Positions 56,852-64,000 of a DNA stretch of 64,000 nucleotides are shown here, in pieces. The stretch is from the NCBI GenBank assembly GCA_017621875.1, contig JAGASE010000020.1, positions 124,001-188,000 on the forward strand. Reading direction: 5' to 3'. Source of the stretch: Clostridia bacterium. Lineage in GTDB: Bacteria > Bacillota > Clostridia > UBA1381. Each line of letters starts with the position of its first letter. The stretch's first letter is position 1. Made by a program: the position numbers and the translations under genes. A model generated the notes under the pieces. That model was not told the origin of the DNA, ran no database searches, and worked only from the letters and a program-made list of their open reading frames with translations.

Positions 56852-59524
56852 ATGGAAAAAAATAAGGATATATATTATTTTTCGAGCACACATTGGGACA
56901 GAGAGTGGTATCAGACCTTCCAAAGCTTTAGAAGCAGGCTGGTGGCAGCAACAAACGACCTTTTGGATATACTTGAAAACGATAAGGATTTCGGTGTATT
57001 CCATTTTGACGGTCAGACAATAGTTCTTGAGGACTATGCGGAAATTGAGCCGGAAAAGGCAGAAAAACTGAAACAATTTATTAAGGAGGGCAAGCTCAAG
57101 GTCGGACCGTGGTATGTTATGCCGGACGAGTTCTTGCTTTCAGGTGAAAGCCTTATCAGAAATCTTATGATAGGACACAAGCTCGCAAAAAAATGGGGTG
57201 CAGAGGATGCGTGGAAGCTCGGATATGTCTGCGATATTTTCGGTCACATCGCACAGATGCCGCAGATTTTTAACGGCTTTGATATAACAAATTCTCTTCT
57301 TTGCCGTGGTCACGTAAAGGCAGAGGACGCATATTTTATCTGGCAGTCTCCTGACGGCAGCGAATGTATAAACTTCCGTGCAGGTAACAAGGATGGATAC
57401 GGAGAGTTTTGTGCGAATGTAATAGTAAAACCCGGCACCATGAAGCCGGATAATCTTGATGCAATTAAAGAACGTGTAGGCGGATATCTCGACTTTTTGT
57501 ATACAGCAACAAAGCATCATATTTACATAGTAATGGACGGCTGGGATCACGTTCCTCCACACCGAGATACAGTCAAATATATCGAAATGATTAAGGAAGC
57601 AGCACCTGATGCAAATGTTCATCATACCGACCTTTTGGAGGCGTATAAAAAGCTTGAGGAAATCAGGGAGGATTTACATATTGTAAAGGGCGAGCTTAAC
57701 AAAACAGGAATAGATGGTTTTCCGCAGCTTATCACAAATACACTCTCAAGCTATTATCCGCTTAAAAAAGCAAATGATATGTGCCAAAATCGTCTTGAAA
57801 AGGTGATTGAGCCACTTTTGGTGTATGCAAAAATGCATGGAATTGAGATAAACAGAAGATATTTAGAGCTTGCATACAAATATCTTATCGAAAACCACCC
57901 GCATGACTCTATCTGTGGCTGCTCAATCGACCAGGTTCACAAGGATATGGAATATCGCTTTGACCAGACAAATGAGCTTTGCGATGTTCTGCAGTCAAGC
58001 TATCTTTCAAGCGACGGAAGAGAATACGTCAATTTTGCAGGAAAAGAGTCGGACGGAATTATTACTCTTTACAATACCCTTCCGTTTGAAAGAGAAGAGG
58101 TAATAACCATAGATATCGGAATGAAGGAAAATTATCCGACCACCTATCAGGAGCCGTTCGGATACGAGCGTATAAACAGCTTTAGGATATTTGATGATAA
58201 AGGTGAAGAAATTCTATATCAGATAATAGATATCAAAAGAGCTCAAAAGCAAACGGTGTATGCCCAGACAATGCGTATTATTGATATTTACACTATAACC
58301 TTTAAAGCAAAGCTTCCGGCTGGGGGAAAATGTGAGTATAAGGTCATAGAATCAAAAACTCCCGCACGTTATTTAAAGCATATGAAGTCCGGTATGGATT
58401 ACATGGAAAATGATTATGTGAGAGTTAATATAAATTCCAACGGCTCAATATCTATTCTTGATAAAAAGACAGGAAAGCTTTATGATAATCAGTTAAACCT
58501 TGCAGACGATGCTGAAATCGGTGATGGCTGGTATCATGCAAATCCGAAGAATGACAGCAGTATTTATTCGGGCTTTGGCGGCTGCAGTGTTGAAAAGATA
58601 GAAAGCGGCTGCTCACGATGCGTGTTTAGAATAACCAAAACGATGATGCTGCCTGAATCTATCGAGGTTACACCTGCTTCTAAAAAACGCAGTACAGCTT
58701 ATAAAGAATTTACCGCAGTATACGAGGTGGGCTTATCGGAAAATGCAAGATATTGCGATGTAAAGCTTACTATTGACAATAATATCTGCGACCACAGACT
58801 CCGTATGGCAATTCCTACAAACACCGATTCCGATACATATTTTGCAGGACAGGCGTTCTACTGCTGCGAGCGAAAGGACGATATCGACTATTCAACACAG
58901 GATTGGTACGAGTATGACCAGTACGAAAAGGCGATGAACGGAATTGTCGGAAAACGCGACAAGAACGGAAACGGACTTGCGTTTGTATGTGCAAACGGAC
59001 TGCATGAATGCAGCAGCATGGGAGATGAAAATAAGACGCTGTTTGTAACGCTTTTAAGAAGCTTCAGCACAACAGTTCAGACGAACGGCGAAACAAGATG
59101 TCAGCTTCAGGGAGAGCATAGCTACAAGTTTATCCTTGCTCCTATAGACAACACTGTTGAATATGCTGACCTTGTTCATATGCAGGATGGCTTAGCGGCA
59201 GAAATAATAAGCGTGTATATAGATGTTCCAAAGGGTACACCGGCAGAAGAAGCTGTAAGCAATATAAAGGTTTACGGAAAAAATATCTGCACCTCAATTA
59301 TAAAGCGTGCGGAAGATGAAGACGCATATATTGTACGAGTATTCAATGCATCGGACAATGAAAGCGAAGCTGTTATTGATTTTGCAGGCGATATCGGATT
59401 TGCGAAGGAAGTAAATCTTAACGAAGATGATATCGCATCAGACAATGTAAGCACAAGCGGCAAAAGTGTATTGGCAAAGGTTAAGCCGTGGCATATTGTA
59501 ACAGTTATGGTGGGACTTAAATAA
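56852..59524 (+). CDS. Alpha-mannosidase, GH38
   Basis: An 890-residue cytosolic enzyme. Zinc and catalytic segments: FSSTHWDREWYQ at residues 9-20, CDIFGHIAQMPQIF near 130 with the nucleophile Asp, and NHPHDSICGCSIDQVHKDM near 348. The C-terminal half has DHRLRMAIPTNTD near 648. ATG 56852 is preceded by AAAAGGAG. It is the intact twin of the pseudogene at 40436 and differs from the GH38 at 12547. Control by the divergent AraC protein is likely. Substrate could be alpha-mannosides from N-glycans or mannan. Confidence 0.93.
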   Translation: MEKNKDIYYFSSTHWDREWYQTFQSFRSRLVAATNDLLDILENDKDFGVFHFDGQTIVLEDYAEIEPEKAEKLKQFIKEGKLKVGPWYVMPDEFLLSGESLIRNLMIGHKLAKKWGAEDAWKLGYVCDIFGHIAQMPQIFNGFDITNSLLCRGHVKAEDAYFIWQSPDGSECINFRAGNKDGYGEFCANVIVKPGTMKPDNLDAIKERVGGYLDFLYTATKHHIYIVMDGWDHVPPHRDTVKYIEMIKEAAPDANVHHTDLLEAYKKLEEIREDLHIVKGELNKTGIDGFPQLITNTLSSYYPLKKANDMCQNRLEKVIEPLLVYAKMHGIEINRRYLELAYKYLIENHPHDSICGCSIDQVHKDMEYRFDQTNELCDVLQSSYLSSDGREYVNFAGKESDGIITLYNTLPFEREEVITIDIGMKENYPTTYQEPFGYERINSFRIFDDKGEEILYQIIDIKRAQKQTVYAQTMRIIDIYTITFKAKLPAGGKCEYKVIESKTPARYLKHMKSGMDYMENDYVRVNINSNGSISILDKKTGKLYDNQLNLADDAEIGDGWYHANPKNDSSIYSGFGGCSVEKIESGCSRCVFRITKTMMLPESIEVTPASKKRSTAYKEFTAVYEVGLSENARYCDVKLTIDNNICDHRLRMAIPTNTDSDTYFAGQAFYCCERKDDIDYSTQDWYEYDQYEKAMNGIVGKRDKNGNGLAFVCANGLHECSSMGDENKTLFVTLLRSFSTTVQTNGETRCQLQGEHSYKFILAPIDNTVEYADLVHMQDGLAAEIISVYIDVPKGTPAEEAVSNIKVYGKNICTSIIKRAEDEDAYIVRVFNASDNESEAVIDFAGDIGFAKEVNLNEDDIASDNVSTSGKSVLAKVKPWHIVTVMVGLK

Positions 59525-59527
59525 TTT

Positions 59528-59561
59528 AAAAGGGCTGCAGTGCTATACTGCGGCTCTTTTC
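59528..59561 (+). terminator. Terminator after GH38 gene
   Basis: AAAAGGGCTGCAGT and ACTGCGGCTCTTTT pair with G-T wobbles around GCTAT, ending in T4. Confidence 0.75.
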
Positions 59562-59632
59562 ATGAAAAAACCATCACACAATTCACAAATCGGCATAGTA
59601 TATAATAAATACTGTAAACGAGGTGGATTTGT

Positions 59633-59785
59633 ATGCTTAGATTGGGCTGCAAGGCAATAGGGCTTGCCGCACTTACCTTCTGCGGAGGAATGATATGCGG
59701 CTTGCTTTTTCCGATATGGGTAGTAGTGGTGGTTGAAACTGTACTTCTCATTTTAATAGCATACTGCTGCCTGTTCAGATTTTAA
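59633..59785 (+). CDS. Small hydrophobic membrane protein (50 aa)
   Basis: An ORF of 50 codons preceded by GAGGTGG. It begins MLRLGCKAIGLAAL and continues into two hydrophobic stretches (about 6-28 and 30-47). No family is recognised with confidence; similar tiny two-helix proteins are common in Clostridia. It lies between the GH38 terminator and spoVM. Confidence 0.5.
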   Translation: MLRLGCKAIGLAALTFCGGMICGLLFPIWVVVVVETVLLILIAYCCLFRF

Positions 59786-59864
59786 ATGTGTGGTCTTTTG
59801 CTGCTTGTTCCGACAGCAGGAGAGAATATGAGCTGATTTGGAACTTATGGAAAGGAGATTTTTT

Positions 59865-59936
59865 ATGAAAATTGTTGTAATGAAAATGCCTAAGCTGTTA
59901 TCAGGGATAGTGAAAACGATGCTGAAAATGAACTAA
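59865..59936 (+). CDS. spoVM: Stage V sporulation protein M (SpoVM)
   Basis: A 23-codon gene with AAAGGAG eight bases before ATG. The peptide contains KMPKLLSGIVKTML, matching the SpoVM pattern K-L-P-K-x-L-x-G-I-V-x-x-x-L. In Bacillus this 26-residue amphipathic helix marks the curved forespore membrane and guides coat assembly. It supports an endospore-forming ancestry. The Bacillus protein begins MKFYTIKLPKFLGGIVRAML, from memory; the N-terminus here is more hydrophobic. A chance match is unlikely given the box and length. Confidence 0.75.
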   Translation: MKIVVMKMPKLLSGIVKTMLKMN

Positions 59937-60034
59937 TCGACGCAGATAATGACAGTAAGGTGAATTTTTGATAGGCTATTGCTTTGCTGTACAGTAAAAT
60001 AGCACAAAAAACGGCAAAATAAAAGAAAATCTGC

Positions 60035-60063
60035 TTGACAATAAATCGCTTATATGTTAAAAT
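60035..60063 (+). promoter_or_regulatory. Promoter of purine operon
   Basis: TTGACA, 17 bases, TAAAAT, just before the ZTP leader. Confidence 0.8.
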
Positions 60064-60071
60064 TTTTATTG

Positions 60072-60181
60072 TGAATAGTATCTGCTGTAACTGACGGATA
60101 TGCGGTGAACCGCAAGGGAGCAGCGGATGGTTAATGCCGACCGTCTGGGCGTACCTATCTTATAGGATAGGTGCGCCTTTT
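60072..60181 (+). ncRNA. ZTP (pfl) riboswitch with terminator
   Basis: The 3' conserved part GCCGACCGTCTGGGC (60136-60150) is the hallmark of the ZTP aptamer. An upstream half (CTGACGGATATGCGGTGAAC) and a short P-stem complete it. It runs into a terminator hairpin, GGCGTACCTATC-TTATA-GGATAGGTGCGCC, followed by T5. ZTP/ZMP accumulates when folate-dependent formylation fails, and would switch on the purine genes here. Confidence 0.88.
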
Positions 60182-60204
60182 TACATCTTGAAAGGAGAAT
60201 TGAT

Positions 60205-60699
60205 ATGAAAAAGGTTGCAGTAATAATGGGATCGGACAGCGATTTACCTGTTGTTGAAAAGGCTATTAATACATTAAAGGAGTTTGGCGTGCCATACGAG
60301 GTACATGTTTTCTCTGCACATAGAACTCCGGAGGAATCAAAGGAGTTTTCGCAAAATGCCGCTAAAAACGGTTTTGGTGCTATAATCGCGGCCGCAGGAA
60401 TGGCTGCACACCTGGCGGGTGCAATTGCGGCAAATACAGTACTTCCTGTTATCGGAATACCTGTAAAATCAACAGTGCTGGACGGTATGGACGCACTTTT
60501 ATCAACTGTTCAGATGCCTTCGGGAATACCCGTTGCTACGGTTGCCATTAACGGTGCGGCAAATGCGGCTCTGCTTGCGATACAAATTCTTGCCGTAGAA
60601 GATAAGGATTTATATGAAAAGCTGTTAAAGCACAGACAAGCAGGCTATGACAAGGTAATTGAAAAAAATAAGCTCATCGAAGAGCAATACAATAATTAA
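60205..60699 (+). CDS. purE: N5-carboxyaminoimidazole ribonucleotide mutase
   Basis: A 164-residue class I PurE that moves the carboxylate of N5-CAIR to give [13 protein letters not shown] at residues 8-16 and SAHRTPE near 40 bind the substrate phosphate; GMAAHLAGA near 72 is the active-site loop. AAAGGAG precedes ATG. It leads the operon under the ZTP riboswitch. purK or purC are not in the window. Confidence 0.95.
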   Translation: MKKVAVIMGSDSDLPVVEKAINTLKEFGVPYEVHVFSAHRTPEESKEFSQNAAKNGFGAIIAAAGMAAHLAGAIAANTVLPVIGIPVKSTVLDGMDALLSTVQMPSGIPVATVAINGAANAALLAIQILAVEDKDLYEKLLKHRQAGYDKVIEKNKLIEEQYNN

Positions 60700-60718
60700 T
60701 ATTAGGGAGGATACACAA

Positions 60719-61759
60719 GTGGAAAAAAGCTTTAGCGAAACTTACAAAGAGGCAGGCGTTGATATTACTGCCGGCTACAAGGCTGTGGAGCTGATGAAGC
60801 AGCACATTGCAAGAACTATGATTAACGGAAAGGCTTCGGACATCGGAGGCTTCGGAGGACTTTTTGAGCTGGATTTGACAGGTATCAAAAAGCCGGTTTT
60901 AGTCAGCGGTACTGACGGAGTTGGAACAAAGCTGAAAATGGCATTTTTAATGGACAAGCATAACACTGTTGGCATAGACTGTGTTGCAATGTGTGTAAAT
61001 GACATTATCTGCTGCGGTGCAAAGCCGCTGTTCTTCCTTGACTACATTGCCTGCGGCAAGAATTATCCTGAAAAAATTGCGGACATTGTTTCAGGAATAG
61101 CCGAAGGCTGCGTACAGTCGGGCTGTGAGCTTATCGGCGGAGAAACTGCTGAGATGCCCGGATTTTATCCGATTGATGAATATGACCTGGCAGGATTTTC
61201 TGTAGGTGTTGTGGACAAGGATAAGGTTTTGGATAATTCTTCGATTGAAGAAGGAGATGTAATCATTGCACTTCCTTCAAGCGGTGTTCACTCAAACGGT
61301 TTCTCTTTGGTAAGAAAGGTTTTTGACGTGGAAAATGCCGATATCAAAAAGCCATGTGATGAGCTTGGCGGAAAATCTATCGGCGAAACGCTGTTAACTC
61401 CCACAAAGATTTACGTTAAGCCTATGCTTGCACTCTTTGAGGAAGTTAAGGTTAAGGCTGTTTCTCATATTACCGGCGGAGGCTTTTATGAGAATATTCC
61501 GAGAAGTATTCCAAAGGGCTTTACTGCAAATATTGAAAAAAGCTCTGTTAAAATTCTGCCTATCTTTGACCTTTTGCAGAAAACAGGAAACATTTCCGAG
61601 CATGATATGTTCAACACCTTCAACATGGGTGTTGGTATGAGCATCGTTGTAAGCGAGGCTGATAAAGATAAAGCTCTTGAGGTTTTAAAAGCAAACGGCG
61701 AAGATGCATATGTTATCGGAAAAATAACAAAAGGCGAGGAAAGAGTGGTAATATGCTAA
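60719..61759 (+). CDS. purM: Phosphoribosylformylglycinamidine cyclo-ligase (AIR synthetase)
   Basis: A 346-residue ATP-dependent enzyme making AIR from FGAM. GTG 60719 follows AGGGAGG; a longer frame starts inside purE. Signature stretches: [14 protein letters not shown] near residue 62, [18 protein letters not shown] near 93 and [11 protein letters not shown] near 140, and [13 protein letters not shown] near 250. Overlaps purN by seven bases. Confidence 0.95.
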   Translation: MEKSFSETYKEAGVDITAGYKAVELMKQHIARTMINGKASDIGGFGGLFELDLTGIKKPVLVSGTDGVGTKLKMAFLMDKHNTVGIDCVAMCVNDIICCGAKPLFFLDYIACGKNYPEKIADIVSGIAEGCVQSGCELIGGETAEMPGFYPIDEYDLAGFSVGVVDKDKVLDNSSIEEGDVIIALPSSGVHSNGFSLVRKVFDVENADIKKPCDELGGKSIGETLLTPTKIYVKPMLALFEEVKVKAVSHITGGGFYENIPRSIPKGFTANIEKSSVKILPIFDLLQKTGNISEHDMFNTFNMGVGMSIVVSEADKDKALEVLKANGEDAYVIGKITKGEERVVIC

Positions 61760-62373
61760 AGACGAATATTGCCGTGTTTGTTTCGGGCGGCGGTACTAAT
61801 CTTCAGGCACTTATAGATGCACAAAAAGCGGGTATTATAAAAAGCGGAGAAATTAAGCTTGTTATTTCCAGCAGTCCTGCGGCATACGCACTTGAGCGTG
61901 CAGCTATGGCAGGAATAGATACTGCGGTTGTTTCGAGAAAGGAAGCAGCTTCGCAGGCGGATTTTGAAAAGGGAATAACAGACGCTCTTGAAAAATACGA
62001 TATTGATTTGATTGTGCTTGCCGGCTTTATGAGCATTTTAAGTGCAGATTTTACAAGACGTTATGAAAACAGAATTATAAATGTTCATCCGTCGCTTATT
62101 CCTTCCTTCTGCGGAAAAGGCTTTTACGGGCTTAAGGTGCATGAGGAGGCTTTAAAATACGGTGTAAAGGTAAGCGGTGCAACAGTTCATTTTGTGAATG
62201 AAATCCCAGACGGCGGAAAAATCATTCTGCAAAAAGCAGTGGAAATTGAAGACGGCGATACGCCTGAGACACTTCAAAAGCGAATTATGGAAAAGGCAGA
62301 GTGGATAATTTTGCCCGAGGCGACGGAAAAAATATCGAAAGAAATAATGGAGGAGAAAAATGCAGCCATATAA
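61753..62373 (+). CDS. purN: Phosphoribosylglycinamide formyltransferase
   Basis: A 206-residue folate-dependent GAR transformylase. [10 protein letters not shown] near residue 11 binds the ribonucleotide phosphate, and [20 protein letters not shown] near 113 carries the catalytic His; the Asp of the NHD triad is in DGGKIILQ near 154. Overlaps the next gene by 14 bases. Confidence 0.95.
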   Translation: MLKTNIAVFVSGGGTNLQALIDAQKAGIIKSGEIKLVISSSPAAYALERAAMAGIDTAVVSRKEAASQADFEKGITDALEKYDIDLIVLAGFMSILSADFTRRYENRIINVHPSLIPSFCGKGFYGLKVHEEALKYGVKVSGATVHFVNEIPDGGKIILQKAVEIEDGDTPETLQKRIMEKAEWIILPEATEKISKEIMEEKNAAI

Positions 62374-63088
62374 AACAGATAAAATCGGAGAATTAATAAA
62401 GGATAACACATATGTAGGCAGAGGAATTATTGTCGGAAAAACAGCGGACGGCGAAAAAGCTGCCGTTGCGTATTTCATTATGGGTAGATCAGAAAACTCC
62501 CGTAACAGAATTTTTGTTGAAAACGGAGAAGAAGTTATAATTCACCCGTTCGACGCCTCAAAGGTTGAGGACCCAAGTCTTATTATTTATTCACCGATAA
62601 GAGTATTTGAAAACAACCTAATTGCAACAAACGGTGACCAGACAGACACGATTTATGATTTCATAAAGGATGGAAAAACCTTTTCACAGGCGTTGGAAAC
62701 CCGCGAATTTGAGCCGGATGCACCAAACTTCACTCCAAGAATAAGTGCAATGCTCACCTTTGATGAAAATGATTTTTCTTATCAGATGAGCATTTTAAAA
62801 AGCAGTGACGAGAACGGAACTGCATGCAACAGATACACCTTCTCATATCCCGCACTTTCGGGGCTTGGACATTTTATTCATACATATCAGCATGACGGAA
62901 CCCCGATTCCAACCTTCTGCGGAGAGCCGGAAAGAGTGGTTATTCCGAACGATATTGATGAATTTACAAAGGAAATATGGGAAAACCTAAACGAACAGAA
63001 CAAGATTTCCATTTATGTAAGATATGTTGACCTCAAAACAGGCGAAACAGAAAACAGAATGATAAATAAAAATGCAAAGGAGAATTAA
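62360..63088 (+). CDS. IMP cyclohydrolase, PurO-type
   Basis: A 242-residue protein of the IMP_cyclohyd family, which closes the ring of FAICAR to IMP. Visible: NTYVGRGIIVGKTADGEKA, AYFIMGRSENSRNRIF near residue 35 and TPRISAMLTF near 125. It replaces the N-terminal half of bifunctional PurH. The formyltransferase half is the separate next gene, two bases away. Confidence 0.88.
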   Translation: MQPYKTDKIGELIKDNTYVGRGIIVGKTADGEKAAVAYFIMGRSENSRNRIFVENGEEVIIHPFDASKVEDPSLIIYSPIRVFENNLIATNGDQTDTIYDFIKDGKTFSQALETREFEPDAPNFTPRISAMLTFDENDFSYQMSILKSSDENGTACNRYTFSYPALSGLGHFIHTYQHDGTPIPTFCGEPERVVIPNDIDEFTKEIWENLNEQNKISIYVRYVDLKTGETENRMINKNAKEN

Positions 63089-63090
63089 TA

Positions 63091-64000
63091 ATGAAGGAAT
63101 TTGAATTAAAGTACGGATGTAATCCAAACCAAAAACCGTCAAAGATTTATATGCATGACGGAAGTGAGCTGCCTATCGACATTTTAAATGGCAGACCGGG
63201 ATTTATTAATTTTCTTGACGCGTTCAATAGCTGGCAGTTGGTTAAAGAGATTAAAGAGGCACTTGGAATGTGTGCAGCAGCTTCATTTAAGCACGTAAGT
63301 CCGACCTCGGCAGCTGTAGGAATAAAGATGAGCGATAAGCTTAAAAAAGCATGCTTTGTTGATGATATTGAAGGTCTTGACGATTCTCCTTTGGCAACGG
63401 CATATGCACGTGCAAGAGGAACGGACAGAATGAGTTCATACGGTGACTGGATTGCACTTTCAGATAAGTGTGACGTAACAACCGCAAAGATTATTTTCCG
63501 CGAGGTTTCGGACGGAGTCATCGCACCTGATTATGACCCTGAGGCTCTTGAAATTTTGAAAGGCAAAAGAAAAGGGACATATAATATAATCAAAATTGAT
63601 GAAAATTATGTTCCGACCGAGCAGGAGAAAAAACAGGTATTCGGAATCACCTTCGAGCAGGGAAGAAACAACTTTAAAATTGACGAAGCACTGCTAACCG
63701 ATATTGTAACGGATAACAAAAACTTGCCTGATGATGCAAAGCGTGACCTTATAATTGCACTTATTACATTAAAATACACACAGTCTAATTCGGTTTGCTA
63801 CGCAAAGGACGGACAGGCTATAGGCGTCGGTGCAGGTCAGCAGTCACGTATTCACTGTACGCGTCTTGCAGGGAATAAGGCAGACTACTGGCATTTAAGA
63901 CAGAGTGAAAAGGTGCTTAGCCTTCCGTTTAAGGACAGCGTAAGACGTGCCGACCGCGATAATGCTATTGATGTATATTTGGGCGAGGATTATGAAGACG
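63091..64000 (+). CDS. AICAR formyltransferase (stand-alone), 5' part
   Basis: The first 303 codons of a gene cut by the window end. It matches the AICARFT half of PurH: FELKYGCNPNQKPSKIYM at the start, AAASFKHVSPTSAAVG near residue 64, KYTQSNSVCYAKDGQAIGVG near 230 and GAGQQSRIHCTRLAG after it. The KHV catalytic Lys-His pair is present. Stand-alone AICAR formyltransferases pair with PurO-type cyclohydrolases. AAGGAG before ATG. Confidence 0.92.
   Translation, partial: MKEFELKYGCNPNQKPSKIYMHDGSELPIDILNGRPGFINFLDAFNSWQLVKEIKEALGMCAAASFKHVSPTSAAVGIKMSDKLKKACFVDDIEGLDDSPLATAYARARGTDRMSSYGDWIALSDKCDVTTAKIIFREVSDGVIAPDYDPEALEILKGKRKGTYNIIKIDENYVPTEQEKKQVFGITFEQGRNNFKIDEALLTDIVTDNKNLPDDAKRDLIIALITLKYTQSNSVCYAKDGQAIGVGAGQQSRIHCTRLAGNKADYWHLRQSEKVLSLPFKDSVRRADRDNAIDVYLGEDYED

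Noticed and set aside
59580-59632. Promoter for the 50-codon ORF from TATAAT at about 59602
   Set aside because: No -35 at a suitable distance; spacing to TTCACA is only 13 bases.
1-64000. tRNA, rRNA, CRISPR array, insertion sequence or prophage
   Set aside because: No TTCGA-type T-loop in a cloverleaf setting, no regularly spaced repeats, and no transposase, integrase or phage protein was seen.

Overview
The window reads like the chromosome of an endospore-lineage Clostridia member that lives on plant or host glycans. The signs are AGGAGG-type ribosome binding sites throughout, a tiny spoVM-like gene (59865-59936), a ZTP riboswitch before purE, S-layer-homology (SLH) surface proteins, a glycyl-radical diol dehydratase with a bacterial-microcompartment (BMC) shell protein, and many glycoside hydrolases (GH). 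SLH-bearing pectin or hemicellulose degraders of the gut (Monoglobus or Oscillospirales-like) are a reasonable guess, but the genus is not determined.

Layout. 1-4840: end of a MATE transporter, then a decayed stretch with a glycosidase tail, an AraC remnant, an alpha-L-rhamnosidase broken by one in-frame TAG, a histidine-kinase remnant and an intact AraC regulator. 4969-12330: a tight operon with a cytosolic GH10-like enzyme and a sugar-acid route (dehydratase, metallo-lactonase-like protein, SDR dehydrogenase, RraA-like aldolase, KDPG-type aldolase, KDG-type kinase, nitroreductase). 12547-16099: GH38 alpha-mannosidase and a metallophosphoesterase. 16328-33815: sugar ABC importer without its ATPase, a cytosolic GH30, a secreted GH30 with an SLH-like tail, four secreted proteins built from a shared beta-rich module, and two SLH proteins. 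33892-36098: membrane histidine kinase and NarL-type response regulator. 36117-43092: GH2 beta-mannosidase, GH130 mannoside phosphorylase, HAD hydrolase and a dead GH38 gene. 43249-48911: glycyl radical enzyme, activase, BMC shell protein, DeoR regulator, class II aldolase. 49111-55804: trpB, HAD phosphatase, azlCD, DNA glycosylase, pnuC (minus strand, structured leader), patatin-like protein, ion transporter. 55859-59524: divergent AraC regulator and an intact GH38. 59633-64000: small membrane ORF, spoVM, ZTP riboswitch and purine genes purE-purM-purN-PurO-type IMP cyclohydrolase-AICAR formyltransferase (cut by the window end).

How the genes may work together (inference). SLH-anchored proteins and a secreted GH30 would bind and trim a polysaccharide at the surface, the ABC importer would take up oligosaccharides, and cytosolic GH10, GH30, GH38, GH2 and GH130 enzymes would finish the breakdown. 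Deoxy-sugar or uronate products could enter the Entner-Doudoroff-like operon, and 1,2-propanediol or glycerol could go to the glycyl radical dehydratase. A conserved promoter element before the GH38 gene at 12547 and the importer at 16328 suggests shared control. The module-repeat/SLH cluster at 21051-33815 is the best candidate for an undescribed system.
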